Origin: Amorphochlora amoebiformis | Taxonomy: Eukaryota > Cercozoa > Chlorarachniophyceae | Assembly: GCA_054601695.1 (NCBI GenBank) | Contig: BAAHQB010000202.1 | Span: 124,001-188,000, forward strand | Reading direction: 5' to 3' | Length of the DNA stretch: 64,000 nucleotides | Part shown: positions 1 through 64,000 of the stretch, piece after piece | How positions within the stretch are numbered: position 1 is the stretch's first letter | Layout of the letters: every line of letters begins with the position of its first letter | The notes under the pieces: model-generated | Seen by the model: only the letters and a program-made list of their open reading frames with translations | The model's database searches: none | Told to the model about the DNA's origin: nothing | Position numbers and translations under genes: made by a program

Positions 1-904
1 TCCATTTAGCTTTCTATGTTTGTTGCTCACTCTCACTGCGATGTATGTATGCGTTTGTACGTGCATGCATATACATGTGCGAAGAATGCACACTAATTAA
101 GTCATATTTTTTGCGAAGAATTCTTTATTTTCCTCTCGAATTTCGCGGCCAAACCCAACCAGTCGCGAGAATATACTAATATGTATTTCTTGCTCTAGAC
201 TCCGGCCTTCACCCTGTCAGCTCCCTCCTCTTTGCCGCATAAATATTCCTTAGAATTCTGTCATATTTATTGCGTCCCGCCCTTTCCCACCCCTTCTTCC
301 AACCTTCACCCCAATCCGCCAAACCGTTGAATCCGTCGAATAAAATGAATTCAAACGTAAATTCCGCCCCTCTCATCTCTCCCCCCCCCCCCTAATACCA
401 CCGTTTTATCTGAACGAAATGCGTCCGATCGTACAGTCAAACCATTGGCCTAGCATCGCGGTTTTGCGCGCTACAGTATCGGCGGTAGTTGAATATTTAC
501 AAAAGATCATGAATGGGGGGAAAGGTCAACCTTGGTACTCCGTTATGAGAAGGGGGGGGGGGACGCAGAGTAGGGGGAGGGGCCGAAGCGTGGATTCAGT
601 CGATTGAAAGGATACGCTTGAATTATTATTAACTTCTCGGCTTTCTGGCTGCCGGCATGTTCGGAGCTATGTGGGCGTATATGGTGAAATAGATATACTA
701 TATAACTGAGTTAATATATTTGCATATTGACTCCAATATGTGCATGGTGTGGGGGTATTTCGCAGAAAAAGAAGAGATATTTATATATCTAAATTTAGAT
801 ATCGAATATTGAATGGATCCTCCTCATTACAGGTTTGCGATCAGAATTTGCACATCCCGAGTTAATATTTCCTCTCAAACATAACAAGTCGGCTTCTGCT
901 GGCT
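1..904. other. Non-repetitive 5' flank, no supported gene
   Basis: This is mixed-composition sequence with short C and G homopolymers and no long TA array. Only short ORFs are present and none has convincing codon structure or a clear splice context. It probably holds the promoter and 5' leader of the release-factor gene that starts at or after position 905, but I see no specific motif that proves this. Confidence 0.3.
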
Positions 905-15018
<14,114 letters not shown>

Positions 15019-15889
15019 GGATACGGGATGCTGCAGATAGTATAAATTTGACTACTAGTACGTAAGTTGCCACGACCATGTTATCACAGATGATATATAT
15101 GGTAATCGTAATGACAGTGTTTGTATTCGGATTGATGATTCATTCTACTCAGTCGATACACGCGGTAACACGCCTAAATCTAGAAATAATATCATGATAA
15201 GTCTAGTAAGTGTCAGTTTATATGTATGTATATATATATATATATGTATGTGTACCAGCCCGATATCTTGTATAGTATTTTCCTAAACATATTAGGCTAC
15301 ATATATACATATATTTTTTCTTATATATCATGATATATATATATATATATATAATTACTGTTATATATTGTTGTATACTAGGTAATGCATGTTTTAGATG
15401 TCATATTAATTGTTTAATTTGTTTATGGCAGATATCTGATTATCTTGTAGAAACATAGAATTGTATATACTCAATGTATGTATGCACATGCAAAATACAT
15501 GTGATACAATAATATATGCATAACCCAATACTTGGAACGTACATATATCGAGCGAATTATGAAATTCAAGCATAATCTAAGATGAAATCTTAACTTGAGA
15601 CGCAGAACGCATGCAGCACGGTAGCATCCTGGACGATAGGTAACTAAGACGGATTTTCCAGTGAGGTAGGAACCTCAAATATGGGAAAAGTACAAGAGAA
15701 ACTCTGACGTGAGTTTCTGTCTTACTGTGGATTCTGGGAATTCGAATGTGATTGGATCACGACATCCTACACTCGCTAACGCTGGAGAAAAAGAGTTGGC
15801 GGTTGAGAGAAATATTTATGTGAGAGCCTCAGCGAACAACCAGCAGCTGAGATATTAATGACGGATTCGATTCACACGAAGCCTGGTCT
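15019..15889. other. Intergenic region between convergent genes
   Basis: Mixed-composition sequence with two short (TA)n tracts. It separates the RF1 stop codon from the stop codon of the cytochrome b5 gene on the other strand and should hold both 3' UTRs. I saw no ORF or RNA gene that I could support. Confidence 0.4.
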
Positions 15890-16360
15890 CTAAGCCTTGG
15901 CGACGACACCGATTTGCAGACGAGCGAGAATCTTATCGGCAGTCTTGCTGTGGATCTCCTTATAGTCTTCCGTTGCGTCCTCTCCGCCGAACTGGACAAT
16001 AGCGTAGGCTCCCCCGGGATGGTTGGACATGTACGGCGAGGCGTTGTAGACCTTACCCTCGACCACAATCCAACAGTCATCATCCTTGTTATGCTTCGCG
16101 ATCTCCTCTAACGTATACTCTTTGTCAGTAATAGGCTCCTTGGGCAACTTGGCCTCAATCTCGCCGCTGACGTCCTCCGCCGGCTCCTCCTCTTCCTCGA
16201 CCTTGACCGTCTTAGCGCTGTATTGCTTGAGCACGTAAGCTCCTCCGGCAACGGCACAACACGTCACAGCCGCGACTGTCAACATTGAAGTAGAATCCGT
16301 GCCATCGTTCGAGGTCAAAGCAGAGACAGCGGTGGGCAGGATGGCGAGGAGAGAGGACAT
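15890..16360 (-). CDS. Membrane-anchored cytochrome b5 domain protein
   Basis: A small heme-binding electron carrier that typically passes electrons to membrane-bound desaturases, hydroxylases or reductases. The single ATG-started exon encodes 156 aa. Residues about 26-44 form one hydrophobic membrane segment, residues 54-75 are a very acidic linker (EEEEE), and residues about 78-152 are the cytochrome b5 fold. The axial heme ligands are visible as His114 in HPGG (114-117) and His137 in IHSKTA. DDCWIVVEGKVYN is the usual strand before the heme pocket. The anchor is N-terminal, unlike classical ER b5, which is tail-anchored. No intron is visible, in sharp contrast to its neighbours, and codon use is GC-richer. 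It converges with RF1. Confidence 0.93.
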   Translation of the reverse strand: MSSLLAILPTAVSALTSNDGTDSTSMLTVAAVTCCAVAGGAYVLKQYSAKTVKVEEEEEPAEDVSGEIEAKLPKEPITDKEYTLEEIAKHNKDDDCWIVVEGKVYNASPYMSNHPGGAYAIVQFGGEDATEDYKEIHSKTADKILARLQIGVVAKA

Positions 16361-16980
16361 TGGTCGGAGGTTCGTTGGCTTCTGTTTACCCCGACTTCGC
16401 CCGAGGCGCCCTTTTCAGCAGAGCTGGACCGATATATTATTGTGAATATCTAGGGAATTCCTCATATTTAAGGCGATTTCACCAAAGTATGACTTCCGGT
16501 TTGTTCCCCTGAAGAGCTCCGCCATAAACTCGAATCATCCCACCAACCCCCGACCCGCGTGACCGGTTGTGCGATTCTACGGGCCGTGCTTCGGAAAGAA
16601 ACTACGTCTCACACGTTTTCCGGCCCTACGTGTCGTGCTCCCAGTGGTTGGAGCTGAACGATCTTTTCAGGAAGCTGGGGGGCCCGGACATGGCATTCAC
16701 ACGGTTCCCGGGTTCGGGATTGGATTTGGGTTTGGTTCAGAACTTCTTCGCGAAGGCTTAAATCTACTTTCAGCGCCCTCGAGAACCTGAGACGATCAAT
16801 CACACCGATCTGTCTTGTCAATGTCTCCATGCGTCCCTAGTGTTTAGAAACAACCTCGGCAGTGCGTAGGACTGGGATCTTCAATTCGTTCGCATGTGTA
16901 TTCCCCTGTCTCTTACTCCTTCTTAGTGGATACCTGTCTCTAGTGCTATCTTAAGGCAAGATGCTATTAGGACATGAGGT
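16361..16980. other. Upstream region of cytochrome b5 with a weak 73-codon ORF
   Basis: This GC-richer, non-repetitive DNA should hold the cytochrome b5 promoter. On the minus strand an ATG at 16830 opens a 73-codon ORF ending at 16609 whose product is basic and Gln-rich. On the plus strand two frames are open for 65-70 codons but without an ATG. I recognise none of these products, and their coding status is doubtful. Confidence 0.25.
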
Positions 16981-17003
16981 GAGGCTACTCAGCAATCTAT
17001 GCT

Positions 17004-17052
<49 letters not shown>

Positions 17053-17166
17053 TGTATGTGTCTAATTTATATGATATATATATATATATAGATATAGATA
17101 TATATATATATATATGTACATATACACATATATATATGTATATATATATATAATAGATATATATAT

Positions 17167-17203
<37 letters not shown>

Positions 17204-17233
17204 TTTATATATGCGGTGTGTTTGTAAATATAT

Positions 17234-17378
<145 letters not shown>

Positions 17379-17429
17379 CATATATGTAATAATATATGTA
17401 TATATGTAGTATATCCTCAAACACAACAA

Positions 17430-17948
17430 TACATTATCAGGAAGCCCAAAGCTCTGCCTTCAACTCAACCGTAATCTATCACTAACCCTAACTAGCTATA
17501 GCGTATTATGCAAGAACCCTAAGTCCTAAATCTAACCTACTAAGCTAGCCCGTAAACTACACATCTACCTCTCACTCCCCTACATTTTCTAAAACCCCCC
17601 CATCCTCCTTCCTCCGTCTTTTTCAATCTCTTTTAACCTCTCACCCTCTTACTATCACTAGCTCCCTCTTCCACTCTCCCTCATTTTCCGACTCCCAACT
17701 TCCAACTGGATTCTCGCTGCCACCGGGCATGAATGTGTAGAGAAAGGTGATGAGAGACAAAAAGAGAATGAAGGGGGATAAATAAGAGGGAGTGAGAGAC
17801 ACTCGGAGAGCGAAAGATGAGGGAAAGATAACTTCGGATAGAGTGAGGAGAGAGAGAAGGGTTTTCACCGTGGATCTCGTTCCTTTCTCTTTCATCTCTT
17901 CAGATCTAATAGACAGGGACACACACAGACAGAGATACGCATGGATAC

Positions 17949-17998
<50 letters not shown>

Positions 17999-18281
17999 AT
18001 CTAGGATTTTGGTATCACAAGATAACAACACATCTTACCTCTTTCTCTGTTGTTCTCTACGCGATCTCTATCTTTCTCTCCCCGTCTCGATCACACGATC
18101 TCTATCGCCCTAATGGTTTCTGAAGCGGTCAGACACATTACTCGAACATTTACTCGACTAGTCGAGTCCATGCATTGGCTAAATGGGATCATGCGGCCAT
18201 GAATTCGTGCGGCATTTATGATTAATCATAGTCATGCCATATCTATTTAATGGATATAATGAAGACTAATAATATATATAT

Positions 18282-18330
<49 letters not shown>

Positions 18331-18760
18331 TATTTATATTCGAACCTAGGAACCTAGTACACAAATTAACAGTAACAAGTCACATGCATGACTAGTATAC
18401 ATCATAGCTATATAGTACATACTAGTATAGTAGTATTCATATATATATAGTTTTTCATATATTTAAACTAGTCGGTCCATGATCATTGAACTTTTAAAGT
18501 TAAAGTCACACTGTTACTACTTCAGTACGTGAAATTGTACTAGGTGTTGGTCATGCTCTAGATGCTTGCCATACCCAATCGAGTTTTTTCTTTTAATCCT
18601 CGTTAATCATTTAAATTCAACTTCGGCGGCAGCCGCAGCTAGTAAATTCCCAGCGCTAGCGGATATGTGTGTGTGTGTGTATGTGCATACATATGATATG
18701 ACTGTTACTGTATCATATAGTTTTATACATTGATATATACATATCTAGATATATATTATA
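17430..18760. other. Unassigned, partly non-repetitive segment
   Basis: Mixed sequence with a short GA tract near 17967-17993. On the minus strand 17641-17892 is open from an ATG and would encode a hydrophobic stretch near its middle (SPFILFLSLITFLYTFM). On the plus strand an ATG at 18114 opens 29 codons. Neither links to flanking exons in phase, so I call no gene here. Confidence 0.2.
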
Positions 18761-18782
18761 TTGCGCACTAACTTGCCACTAA

Positions 18783-18826
<44 letters not shown>

Positions 18827-18873
18827 GTACATTCATTTTTATACACATACATACGCTATGTGTGTGGCGCAAT

Positions 18874-18993
18874 ACAAACACTCGAGGATTCGGAGACTGG
18901 CACGCCTGCCGACTTATCCCAAGTACCAACCCGGCCCCTCTGTGTACGCACCCTGGTGGCAAGAAGGCAAGGTATTTGGGGACGCTGTATCTA
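18874..18993 (+). other. Orphan exon-like segment
   Basis: An open stretch reads ARLPTYPKYQPGPSVY then APWWQEGKVFGDAVSN and stops at a strong donor, GTGAGC. The composition looks protein-like, with Pro, Tyr and Trp spaced as in a folded or linker region. I found no partner exon that joins it convincingly; the one phase-compatible piece (20232-20302) lies antisense to the last exon of the SH3b gene. I do not recognise the protein. Confidence 0.25.
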
Positions 18994-19107
18994 ATCGGTG
19001 AGCCTGATGACTCGATTGCCGCGAGAGGGGGATTTGGACTTGCAGCAACGCATGTACATATCCTGCAGAATATAACAACGTGTATATATGTATATATATA
19101 TATATAT

Positions 19108-19442
19108 TGTTATAGCGGCGGTGCAGCCAGTACACGTGTGAATGATTAGTCCGATTGTTACTGGGTAACTTGAGTTATGAAGGCTATGGCTGGTTGGATT
19201 TCTAACTAGTACGAAGTTCTCTTCCTTTCTCTCGGAACCTAATCGAACCTTCTAGAATGCCTCCAGGGTGTTCCGGGTAGTACCGGGTAGTCCCCGTTAA
19301 TGCCGGGTAGTACCAGCTACTCCAATCTCCCATAGTCTCTGGGATCTCTAGCGATCCCTAGTACAGCTATGACTATGTTTTAATACGCTATCGATATCTA
19401 CTCTTTGAGCTGCGTACGCTCGTGCTATGTATATGGTCGTTC

Positions 19443-19450
<8 letters not shown>
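19108..19450 (+). mobile_element. LTR-like dispersed repeat, copy A
   Basis: A roughly 340-bp GC-richer block embedded in (TA)n starts with TGTTATAGCGG and ends with TTCCAACA. It shares ordered motifs with copy B at 44573-44977, including CCCCGTTA, GCCGGGTAGTACC versus ACCGGGTACTACC, AGCGATC and ACGCTATCGATATC. TGT...ACA ends, no ORF and insertion in TA sequence suggest a solo LTR or another non-autonomous element. Target-site duplications cannot be read in TA repeats. Confidence 0.5.
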
Positions 19451-19489
<39 letters not shown>

Positions 19490-19548
19490 TATTATACATA
19501 TGTGTAATATTATGTATCAACTTACTAAGTAGCATAGTATCGTATATG

Positions 19549-19606
<58 letters not shown>

Positions 19607-19614
19607 AAATATAT

Positions 19615-19684
<70 letters not shown>

Positions 19685-19696
19685 TATATACATGTG

Positions 19697-19776
<80 letters not shown>

Positions 19777-19796
19777 ATATATACATATATACATAT

Positions 19797-19858
<62 letters not shown>

Positions 19859-19860
19859 GT

Positions 19861-20011
<151 letters not shown>

Positions 20012-20037
20012 ATATGTACACACATATATACACAAAC

Positions 20038-20145
<108 letters not shown>

Positions 20146-20261
20146 TATTATGTACATATAAATGTACATTATATTATATTTGATACGGTATTTACTCTTG
20201 TTAATGCACTATTTTTTCGCATATACCGCAGACTTCAGTTGAAACGGTATGAAGGCCACAG

Positions 20262-20317
20262 CTATCGGTCTACCCTCATGTGTGCCGCACCCTCCAGTGG
20301 ATATCTGGTAAAATATG

Positions 20318-20359
<42 letters not shown>

Positions 20360-20380
20360 ATACACATATATATATATATG

Positions 20381-20413
<33 letters not shown>

Positions 20414-20420
20414 TTGCGTT

Positions 20421-20485
<65 letters not shown>

Positions 20486-20494
20486 ATACATATA

Positions 20495-20541
<47 letters not shown>

Positions 20542-20559
20542 CATATACATATATGTATA

Positions 20560-20592
<33 letters not shown>

Positions 20593-20708
20593 TATATATA
20601 TATATATACTTGATGCGCGAGCCCTCGGAGCCGACAACCACAATTTCTGATAGCTCAACCAGCCTGATACATATATAAATATGTATGTATTTAGATATAC
20701 ATATATAT

Positions 20709-20762
<54 letters not shown>

Positions 20763-20864
20763 CTGCACTCTATCTCTTAAGATGCCTCTGTTTGACGAGG
20801 TTTGGGATACTTGCTTATGTATAATATATATGTTTTATCATATACATGTATAATTCATATCAGT

Positions 20865-20920
<56 letters not shown>

Positions 20921-20960
20921 ATTCATATTTTTACGTATTATATTATATATATATATATAC

Positions 20961-21024
<64 letters not shown>

Positions 21025-21642
21025 CATATATATATATATATATATTATGTAATACGAATACCTCGTTAAAAGAGGCATCTTTGCGTCAGTTCCAATAAAC
21101 GACCAACCCTTCTTATGCCTTAGCCATTGTCCCATCCTCTCCAAGGCAACAATTACTTCCTACATGAAAGTCTATATATATTTCACCTATGTATATACAT
21201 ATATACATACACATATATACATACAGATGTACAGATCCAAGAATATGGATACATGAACACAATCCTTCCACATGTACACAGAATAACTTATTAAGAAGAG
21301 AATCAACAATTACTACACTACGAAGTAAGACAAGTGGTTTGCGGGAAACCATTTGCTTTCAATTTTGTAGATCTGGGCGAAATCTCTAAATTTTTTGGTT
21401 TATTGAATTTGAGAGGTGAAGGGAGAGAGAGAGAAAACTTTAATTTCTTTCTGATCTCTTTGACGAACCCTCCCGCCGAAAATGTGATTCCAACAAGAAA
21501 ATACCACCTTATACTGCAATGTCGCCACGGTTTCCGATTTTATGGTCGGGTCCTTCCGAACATACAGCCCATTTCGTGCAGAAACAGCCCAGCTTCCAAC
21601 CCCATGCCCTGATAGCCGACCCTCTGGGTCGCCGACAGCCAT
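20262..21642 (-). CDS. SH3b (bacterial-type SH3) domain protein, four exons
   Basis: Exons in transcript order are 21642-21508, 21159-21062, 20663-20610 and 20304-20262 (TAG). All junctions are GT-AG and in phase, giving 109 aa. Residues about 17-75 match the SH3_3/SH3b pattern: [15 protein letters not shown] (N-terminal strand and RT-like loop), [16 protein letters not shown], then [14 protein letters not shown] with the conserved Trp and GW. The C-terminal part may be a partial second repeat or a short tail. SH3b domains usually bind peptides or glycans; the role here is unknown. The start codon faces the membrane-protein gene 173 bp away. The last exon is assigned by phase only and its antisense strand is also open, so the C-terminus is the least certain part. 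Confidence 0.7.
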
Positions 21643-21815
21643 GTCCCACTCTTACTTCTTGTCAATGAAGTGTCACGCTTATATGTCCCGATGGTAGTCA
21701 CGCTTACTTGTCACAAAAACTTACACGTGTCGTTCACGTGTCATATTCACGCAACGGGACCGGGGCGGGACGACGAGACTACAGAAGGGTCTCCTTCCCT
21801 CCGAAGAGCAAAACC
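21643..21815. promoter_or_regulatory. Short divergent (bidirectional) promoter
   Basis: These 173 bp separate the ATG of the SH3b gene (minus) from the ATG of the membrane-protein gene (plus). The segment is free of TA arrays and contains repeated TTACTTGTC/TCACGCTTA-like words and CACGTG. Both transcripts must start in or near it, so shared regulation is likely by inference. Confidence 0.5.
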
Positions 21816-30895
<9,080 letters not shown>

Positions 30896-30922
30896 ACTTT
30901 CGCCCGAACGTATGTCTTTTTG

Positions 30923-31276
30923 GTTAGGGTTAGGGTTAGTGTTAGGGTTAGGGTTAGGATTAGGGTTAGGTTTAGGGTTAGGTGGTTAGGAATAGGGTTA
31001 GGGTTAGGGTGAGGGTGAGGCTTAGGGTTAGGGTTGCGTTTGGGGCAGGTTTGTGGCTAAGAGTGACGGTTACGGTTAGGTTTAGGGGGTTAGATATAAG
31101 GTTAGGGTTAGGGTTAGGGTTAGGGCTAGGGTTAGGGCTAGGGTTAGGGCTAGGGTTAGGGCTAGGGTTAGGGGAAGGGTTAGTGATTTGGAGTTAGAGT
31201 TAGGATTTGCGGTTAGGGTGGATAGAGTTCGAAATTAGGGTTAGGTTAGGGTTCGGGTTAGGGTTAGGGTTAGGTT
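30923..31276. repeat. Interstitial TTAGGG array just past a gene end
   Basis: TTAGGG units with variants begin about 28 bp after the stop codon of the membrane-protein gene. This is one of the few arrays that lies outside a called coding span. Confidence 0.85.
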
Positions 31277-31371
31277 ATATCGTATATATATATATTTATA
31301 TATATATATATATATGTATATATATTGCGTTTATTTTTACGTATGCATATGTAAAGGTAAGTGTGACACAT

Positions 31372-31440
<69 letters not shown>

Positions 31441-32502
31441 ATATACAATGTTTCAAATCATGATATTCACAACTCTCTAACCTCATCTAGTCCATAGATA
31501 ACTCATGCTAACATGAAGTTATTAAATACACTCTCAGGCTAGAATAGTTTGACGAAAGATCTTCGAACTTGAAGTAGTATTATGATGACAAAATTCAACT
31601 TCAGCTATCGGGCAACAAGTTCTTGAAGTTGTATGTACCCGTCCGTACATTGCTCTATAGCGATTGATTATCATGCAGTGCTTGCTGCATTGTATATGAT
31701 GAGCCGTGATGTCTAAGGCTAAACTGACGACTGCACGGATATACTAGATTGAAGAGTGCAATGTATACACGTGTTTACGAGTTCGTACGTCATACATAGG
31801 CGATCTACTATTACATAGTTCAATAATGATAGTGCATGCTAATACGTATCACTAGATCAAAAATGTACACGTCGCGTCGCGTCGTGTGATAGAGTTATAG
31901 CTACAGTTATATGTGTTATATGTATACGCGCTAGCTCCCTTGATACGTATATGTACCGACATAATAGTGTATATATATATACGTACTAGTATGTACGTAC
32001 GTACATCAATGTGACTCATATCTTATTATACTGGTTATACTAGTTATATGCTTTCATGATCGCTAGACATGTACGTACGTACGTACGTACGTATCCTGCA
32101 TGCAGGCTTGGATAACTCGGATAAGTAATTATATATATAATTACGATCGAAACTAGATTCATGTACATCTCCTGAATACTTGAGAGTTGTTAAGTTCATT
32201 GGAAGTATATGATTAACATGCCGATTGTAGACTCGGTAGAGAATATATTATCGATGTTACATTACTAGCATTAGCCCGCAAGAAACTAAGTCGGAGTGAG
32301 ACTTACGAGACTTACACTGATACTGGAAGAATGACTGATTTTGATACTTTATATACTAGACGGTCGATAAGACTGAAAGATTTTTCTCCACAGATCATGA
32401 TCTACAACTATGAAAAGCTTGTGCTCAGATTTAAATTTAGAACGATAACTTATAATTTGCGCAACGATGCATGAATTTCTACAAATTTCTTGCGCTCTGG
32501 GA
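31277..32502. other. Intergenic region between convergent genes
   Basis: After a (TA)n tract, 31440-32500 is non-repetitive with short palindromic words such as GTACGTACGTACGTAC near 32070. It should hold the 3' UTRs of the two converging genes. I found no ORF or structured RNA that I could support. Confidence 0.35.
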
Positions 32503-42256
<9,754 letters not shown>

Positions 42257-42411
42257 AGATGGGTTGGTTTGAGGAGGGATCACCTAAAAATAAACTTAAT
42301 GTGACAGAGCGGTCACAGCACTGAGATTCAGCGTAATGTAGCAGTGTATCACATACTTAGAACGACATAGGGCTACGTCACAAATAGGACATCGGTGGGA
42401 CATTTTCGACC
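42257..42411. promoter_or_regulatory. Short divergent (bidirectional) promoter
   Basis: Only 155 bp separate the ATG of the kinase-like gene (minus) from the ATG of the EF-hand gene (plus). The segment is free of microsatellites and contains TGTGACAGAGCGGTCACAGC, with TGTGAC and GTCACA facing each other. Both genes must start here; shared control is inferred. Confidence 0.55.
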
Positions 42412-49808
<7,397 letters not shown>

Positions 49809-50429
49809 TTCATAACCGACATGCTAGGACTGATAAGTGGAAATCATGACTCCAAATACTGCAGAAGAAACAAGATGGTCATCTAGACTAGTAGATGATG
49901 TTCATTGGCACTATATCCAACTAGTAGTATTGTATATATCTGATAATATCTGTAGTGTCTATAGATGAGCTAGGTGAGGGCTCCGTCACTAGACTGAGAT
50001 CTAGGAGATACGTGTCTGCAGTTGTTTCTAGTATTTACATCTGTGATGCTCAACAACTGTAAAGGTTTTTGAACTTATAACATCTCGAGTAATAAAAAAA
50101 CTTTCGGCTAGGTAGTCTCTAGGTCACTGAATAGCAGGCTAGACTAGTAGAGGTTGCCATAGCTGATTTTACGCCCGTAAAATAGATTGTATGTCTAATT
50201 TTTGGTAATTTCTAACGTGTGGTTCTGGTGGTTGCCCAGATTCTAGAGATTGCAGCACCATCGCAATTGCAAGGCTAACAAATTCGAGATCAAGTCTAGT
50301 CTGTCTACTAGAAGCGATCGACGGAAGTATATGACGTAAGCATAGAATCTGGAGAGTTTTGATGTCCCACTGAGTCCATATGACACACAGCGTCGGATCG
50401 ACTGCTACGAGGGATTACAAGTGCGACGT
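49809..50429. other. Intergenic region between convergent genes
   Basis: About 620 bp of non-repetitive sequence between the stop codon of the EF-hand gene and that of the basic-protein gene. CTAGACTAGTAG-like words recur. It should hold both 3' ends. No gene is supported. Confidence 0.4.
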
Positions 50430-54658
<4,229 letters not shown>

Positions 54659-54750
54659 TCGGAATAACGGACAACCAAGGGGGAGGAAAAATAGAGAAGA
54701 ACAGAGAGAGAGAAAAAGAGAGAAAAGGGGAGGAATGAGGAGAAGAGAGA

Positions 54751-54792
<42 letters not shown>

Positions 54793-55860
54793 GGAGAATA
54801 GGAGAAAAGGAAGAATCCAAACTTTTTCACACCGGCAACACGGTTACGCATGCTCGCTTCGTGTTTTCTGGTGACATGCTAACATATTACTACAAAAGGA
54901 TGTACATTGTAGAAGTAGAATACGTCCTGACAGTAAGAGAATCGTTACTTTTTCCCTTGTCCGTCATCTGCTATAAATAATGTATGTCAAAAACAATTTT
55001 TTCCACCTCAGAACGCAATTTTCCAAATTCTCTTTTCTCTCTTCCCCTCCCAAAAGGACGGAGATATATCCCTATTATTAACGCTTTCTAACCTCCCCCT
55101 TACCCGCCCTACCAGACCCCAACCCTCCCCTTACCCCCCGCGAGGAGTCGTCAAGGAGGAGGTGTGAGCTTAGAATTGTGAGAAATTTTAAAATATCGGC
55201 ATCGGGATGCAAATATATTCTAGGTAAAATGACCTAAAATATGAAAACACATTTCGTAAGAAGTTACTAAGAACTTATTAAGAAGCAGACAAGTGCAAAC
55301 CTCTAATCATAACTTCGGAATACCTTAAATTCATTAATTGAAGCAAGTAGCTTAGTGAGCCTTGGTCTTACCGACTCTTACGTAGTGCAGATTTTCAACC
55401 CTCTAATACTATTCTACTCGAATATGACCTCTAACGCTATCAACGAACTTTAAAAGGTTTTACAAATTAGTCATTTCTACCCAAATTCATCTGTTTCTGT
55501 CAATCGGTACCCCTCGCTTCTACCCCCAGCCTGAGAAAACCACATCTGAGCGTTTAATAAGCGGTGGTGAACATAATTCCGAAATCATTGGTCGAGAGCT
55601 GACTTCATGACGGGGGGGGGGAGGATTATAATGGACTTTCTATGAAATTTCAAAGAATTTCCAACATTTGACACGGAATTGCGTATTTTTTTTTGGAATT
55701 TCGTTTTCGAATTTAAAGCTTGATCTTTTGTTTATTTTCTTTGCTCTTGTTTATTTTCTTTGCTCTTGTTGTTTATTTTCTTTGCTCTTGTTGTTTGGTT
55801 TCTTTGCTCTTGTTGTCAATCCTTTTTTGGGGGGGGGGGGTAGGTTGAGTAGATAGAGTC
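54659..55860. other. Divergent intergenic region
   Basis: This 1.2-kb region separates two head-to-head genes. It holds a (GA)n tract at 54700-54790, non-repetitive sequence at 54800-55700, a tandem repeat at 55727-55818 and a 12-bp poly(G) at about 55829. The promoters of both genes should lie here. No ORF is supported. Confidence 0.45.
55727..55818 (+). repeat. Minisatellite, about four units
   Basis: Units of TTTATTTTCTTTGCTCTTG with variable TTG spacing are repeated about four times just upstream of the ankyrin gene start, making a strongly pyrimidine-rich tract. Confidence 0.85.
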
Positions 55861-63836
<7,976 letters not shown>

Positions 63837-64000
63837 CTAGGTATAATATATATATATATATATATATATTAAACATCTATGAATCATATATATATATATA
63901 TATGTATATATGTGTATATACATATATATATATATATATGTGTGTGTGTGTTTGTGTATACAATTGTGTATGTACACATGCATATTTATATCTTTAACTA

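Noticed and set aside
20232-20302. A plus-strand exon joining the orphan segment at 18874-18993
   Set aside because: The phases match, but no further exon follows, and the same DNA is the in-phase final exon of the SH3b gene on the other strand.

Overview
This window looks like nuclear DNA of a unicellular eukaryote. It carries spliceosomal GT-AG genes cut into many tiny exons (mostly 20-130 bp), a TTAGGG/CCCTAA telomere-type repeat scattered through introns, and no bacterial operon structure. Most of the length is (TA)n microsatellite. I joined exons by hand, requiring a GT donor, an AG acceptor, an open frame and matching phase at every junction. The eight protein genes that resulted add up to about 5.8 kb of coding sequence, roughly 9% of the window. 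The first exon of the release-factor gene reads like a signal peptide followed by a basic Ser/Thr segment with Ala-Phe at the likely cleavage point. This would suit an alga with a complex (secondary) plastid, but that is inference from one exon.

Layout: (1) + strand, 905-15018, organellar peptide chain release factor 1 in about 21 exons. (2) - strand, 15890-16360, intronless membrane-anchored cytochrome b5. (3) 16361-20261, mostly unassigned, with weak ORFs, one orphan exon-like piece and an LTR-like repeat. (4) - strand, 20262-21642, small SH3b-domain protein. (5) + strand, 21816-30895, small membrane protein in nine exons. (6) - strand, 32503-42256, cytidylate-kinase-like P-loop protein with a basic targeting presequence, 17 exons. 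(7) + strand, 42412-49808, membrane protein with EF-hand(s), 12 exons. (8) - strand, 50430-54658, basic protein, nine exons. (9) + strand, 55861-63836, ankyrin-repeat protein with a disordered basic tail, 13 exons. Two gene pairs are head to head with only 155-173 bp between start codons, and three pairs converge.

The most unusual feature is how the introns are built. Short pieces of exon ends, usually the last 20-40 bp of an exon plus its donor site, are repeated two to five times inside the following intron, in at least five genes on both strands. Telomere-type repeats lie in introns mostly with TTAGGG in the sense strand after donors and CCCTAA in the sense strand before acceptors, and several real splice sites (GTTAGG donors, CCCTAG acceptors) appear to be part of the repeat. 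A second short module recurs at least six times inside these arrays in one fixed orientation. The release-factor gene lacks seven residues expected right after its PAT motif although its flanking exons join in frame, so either a 21-bp microexon is missing from the assembly or the gene has lost it.
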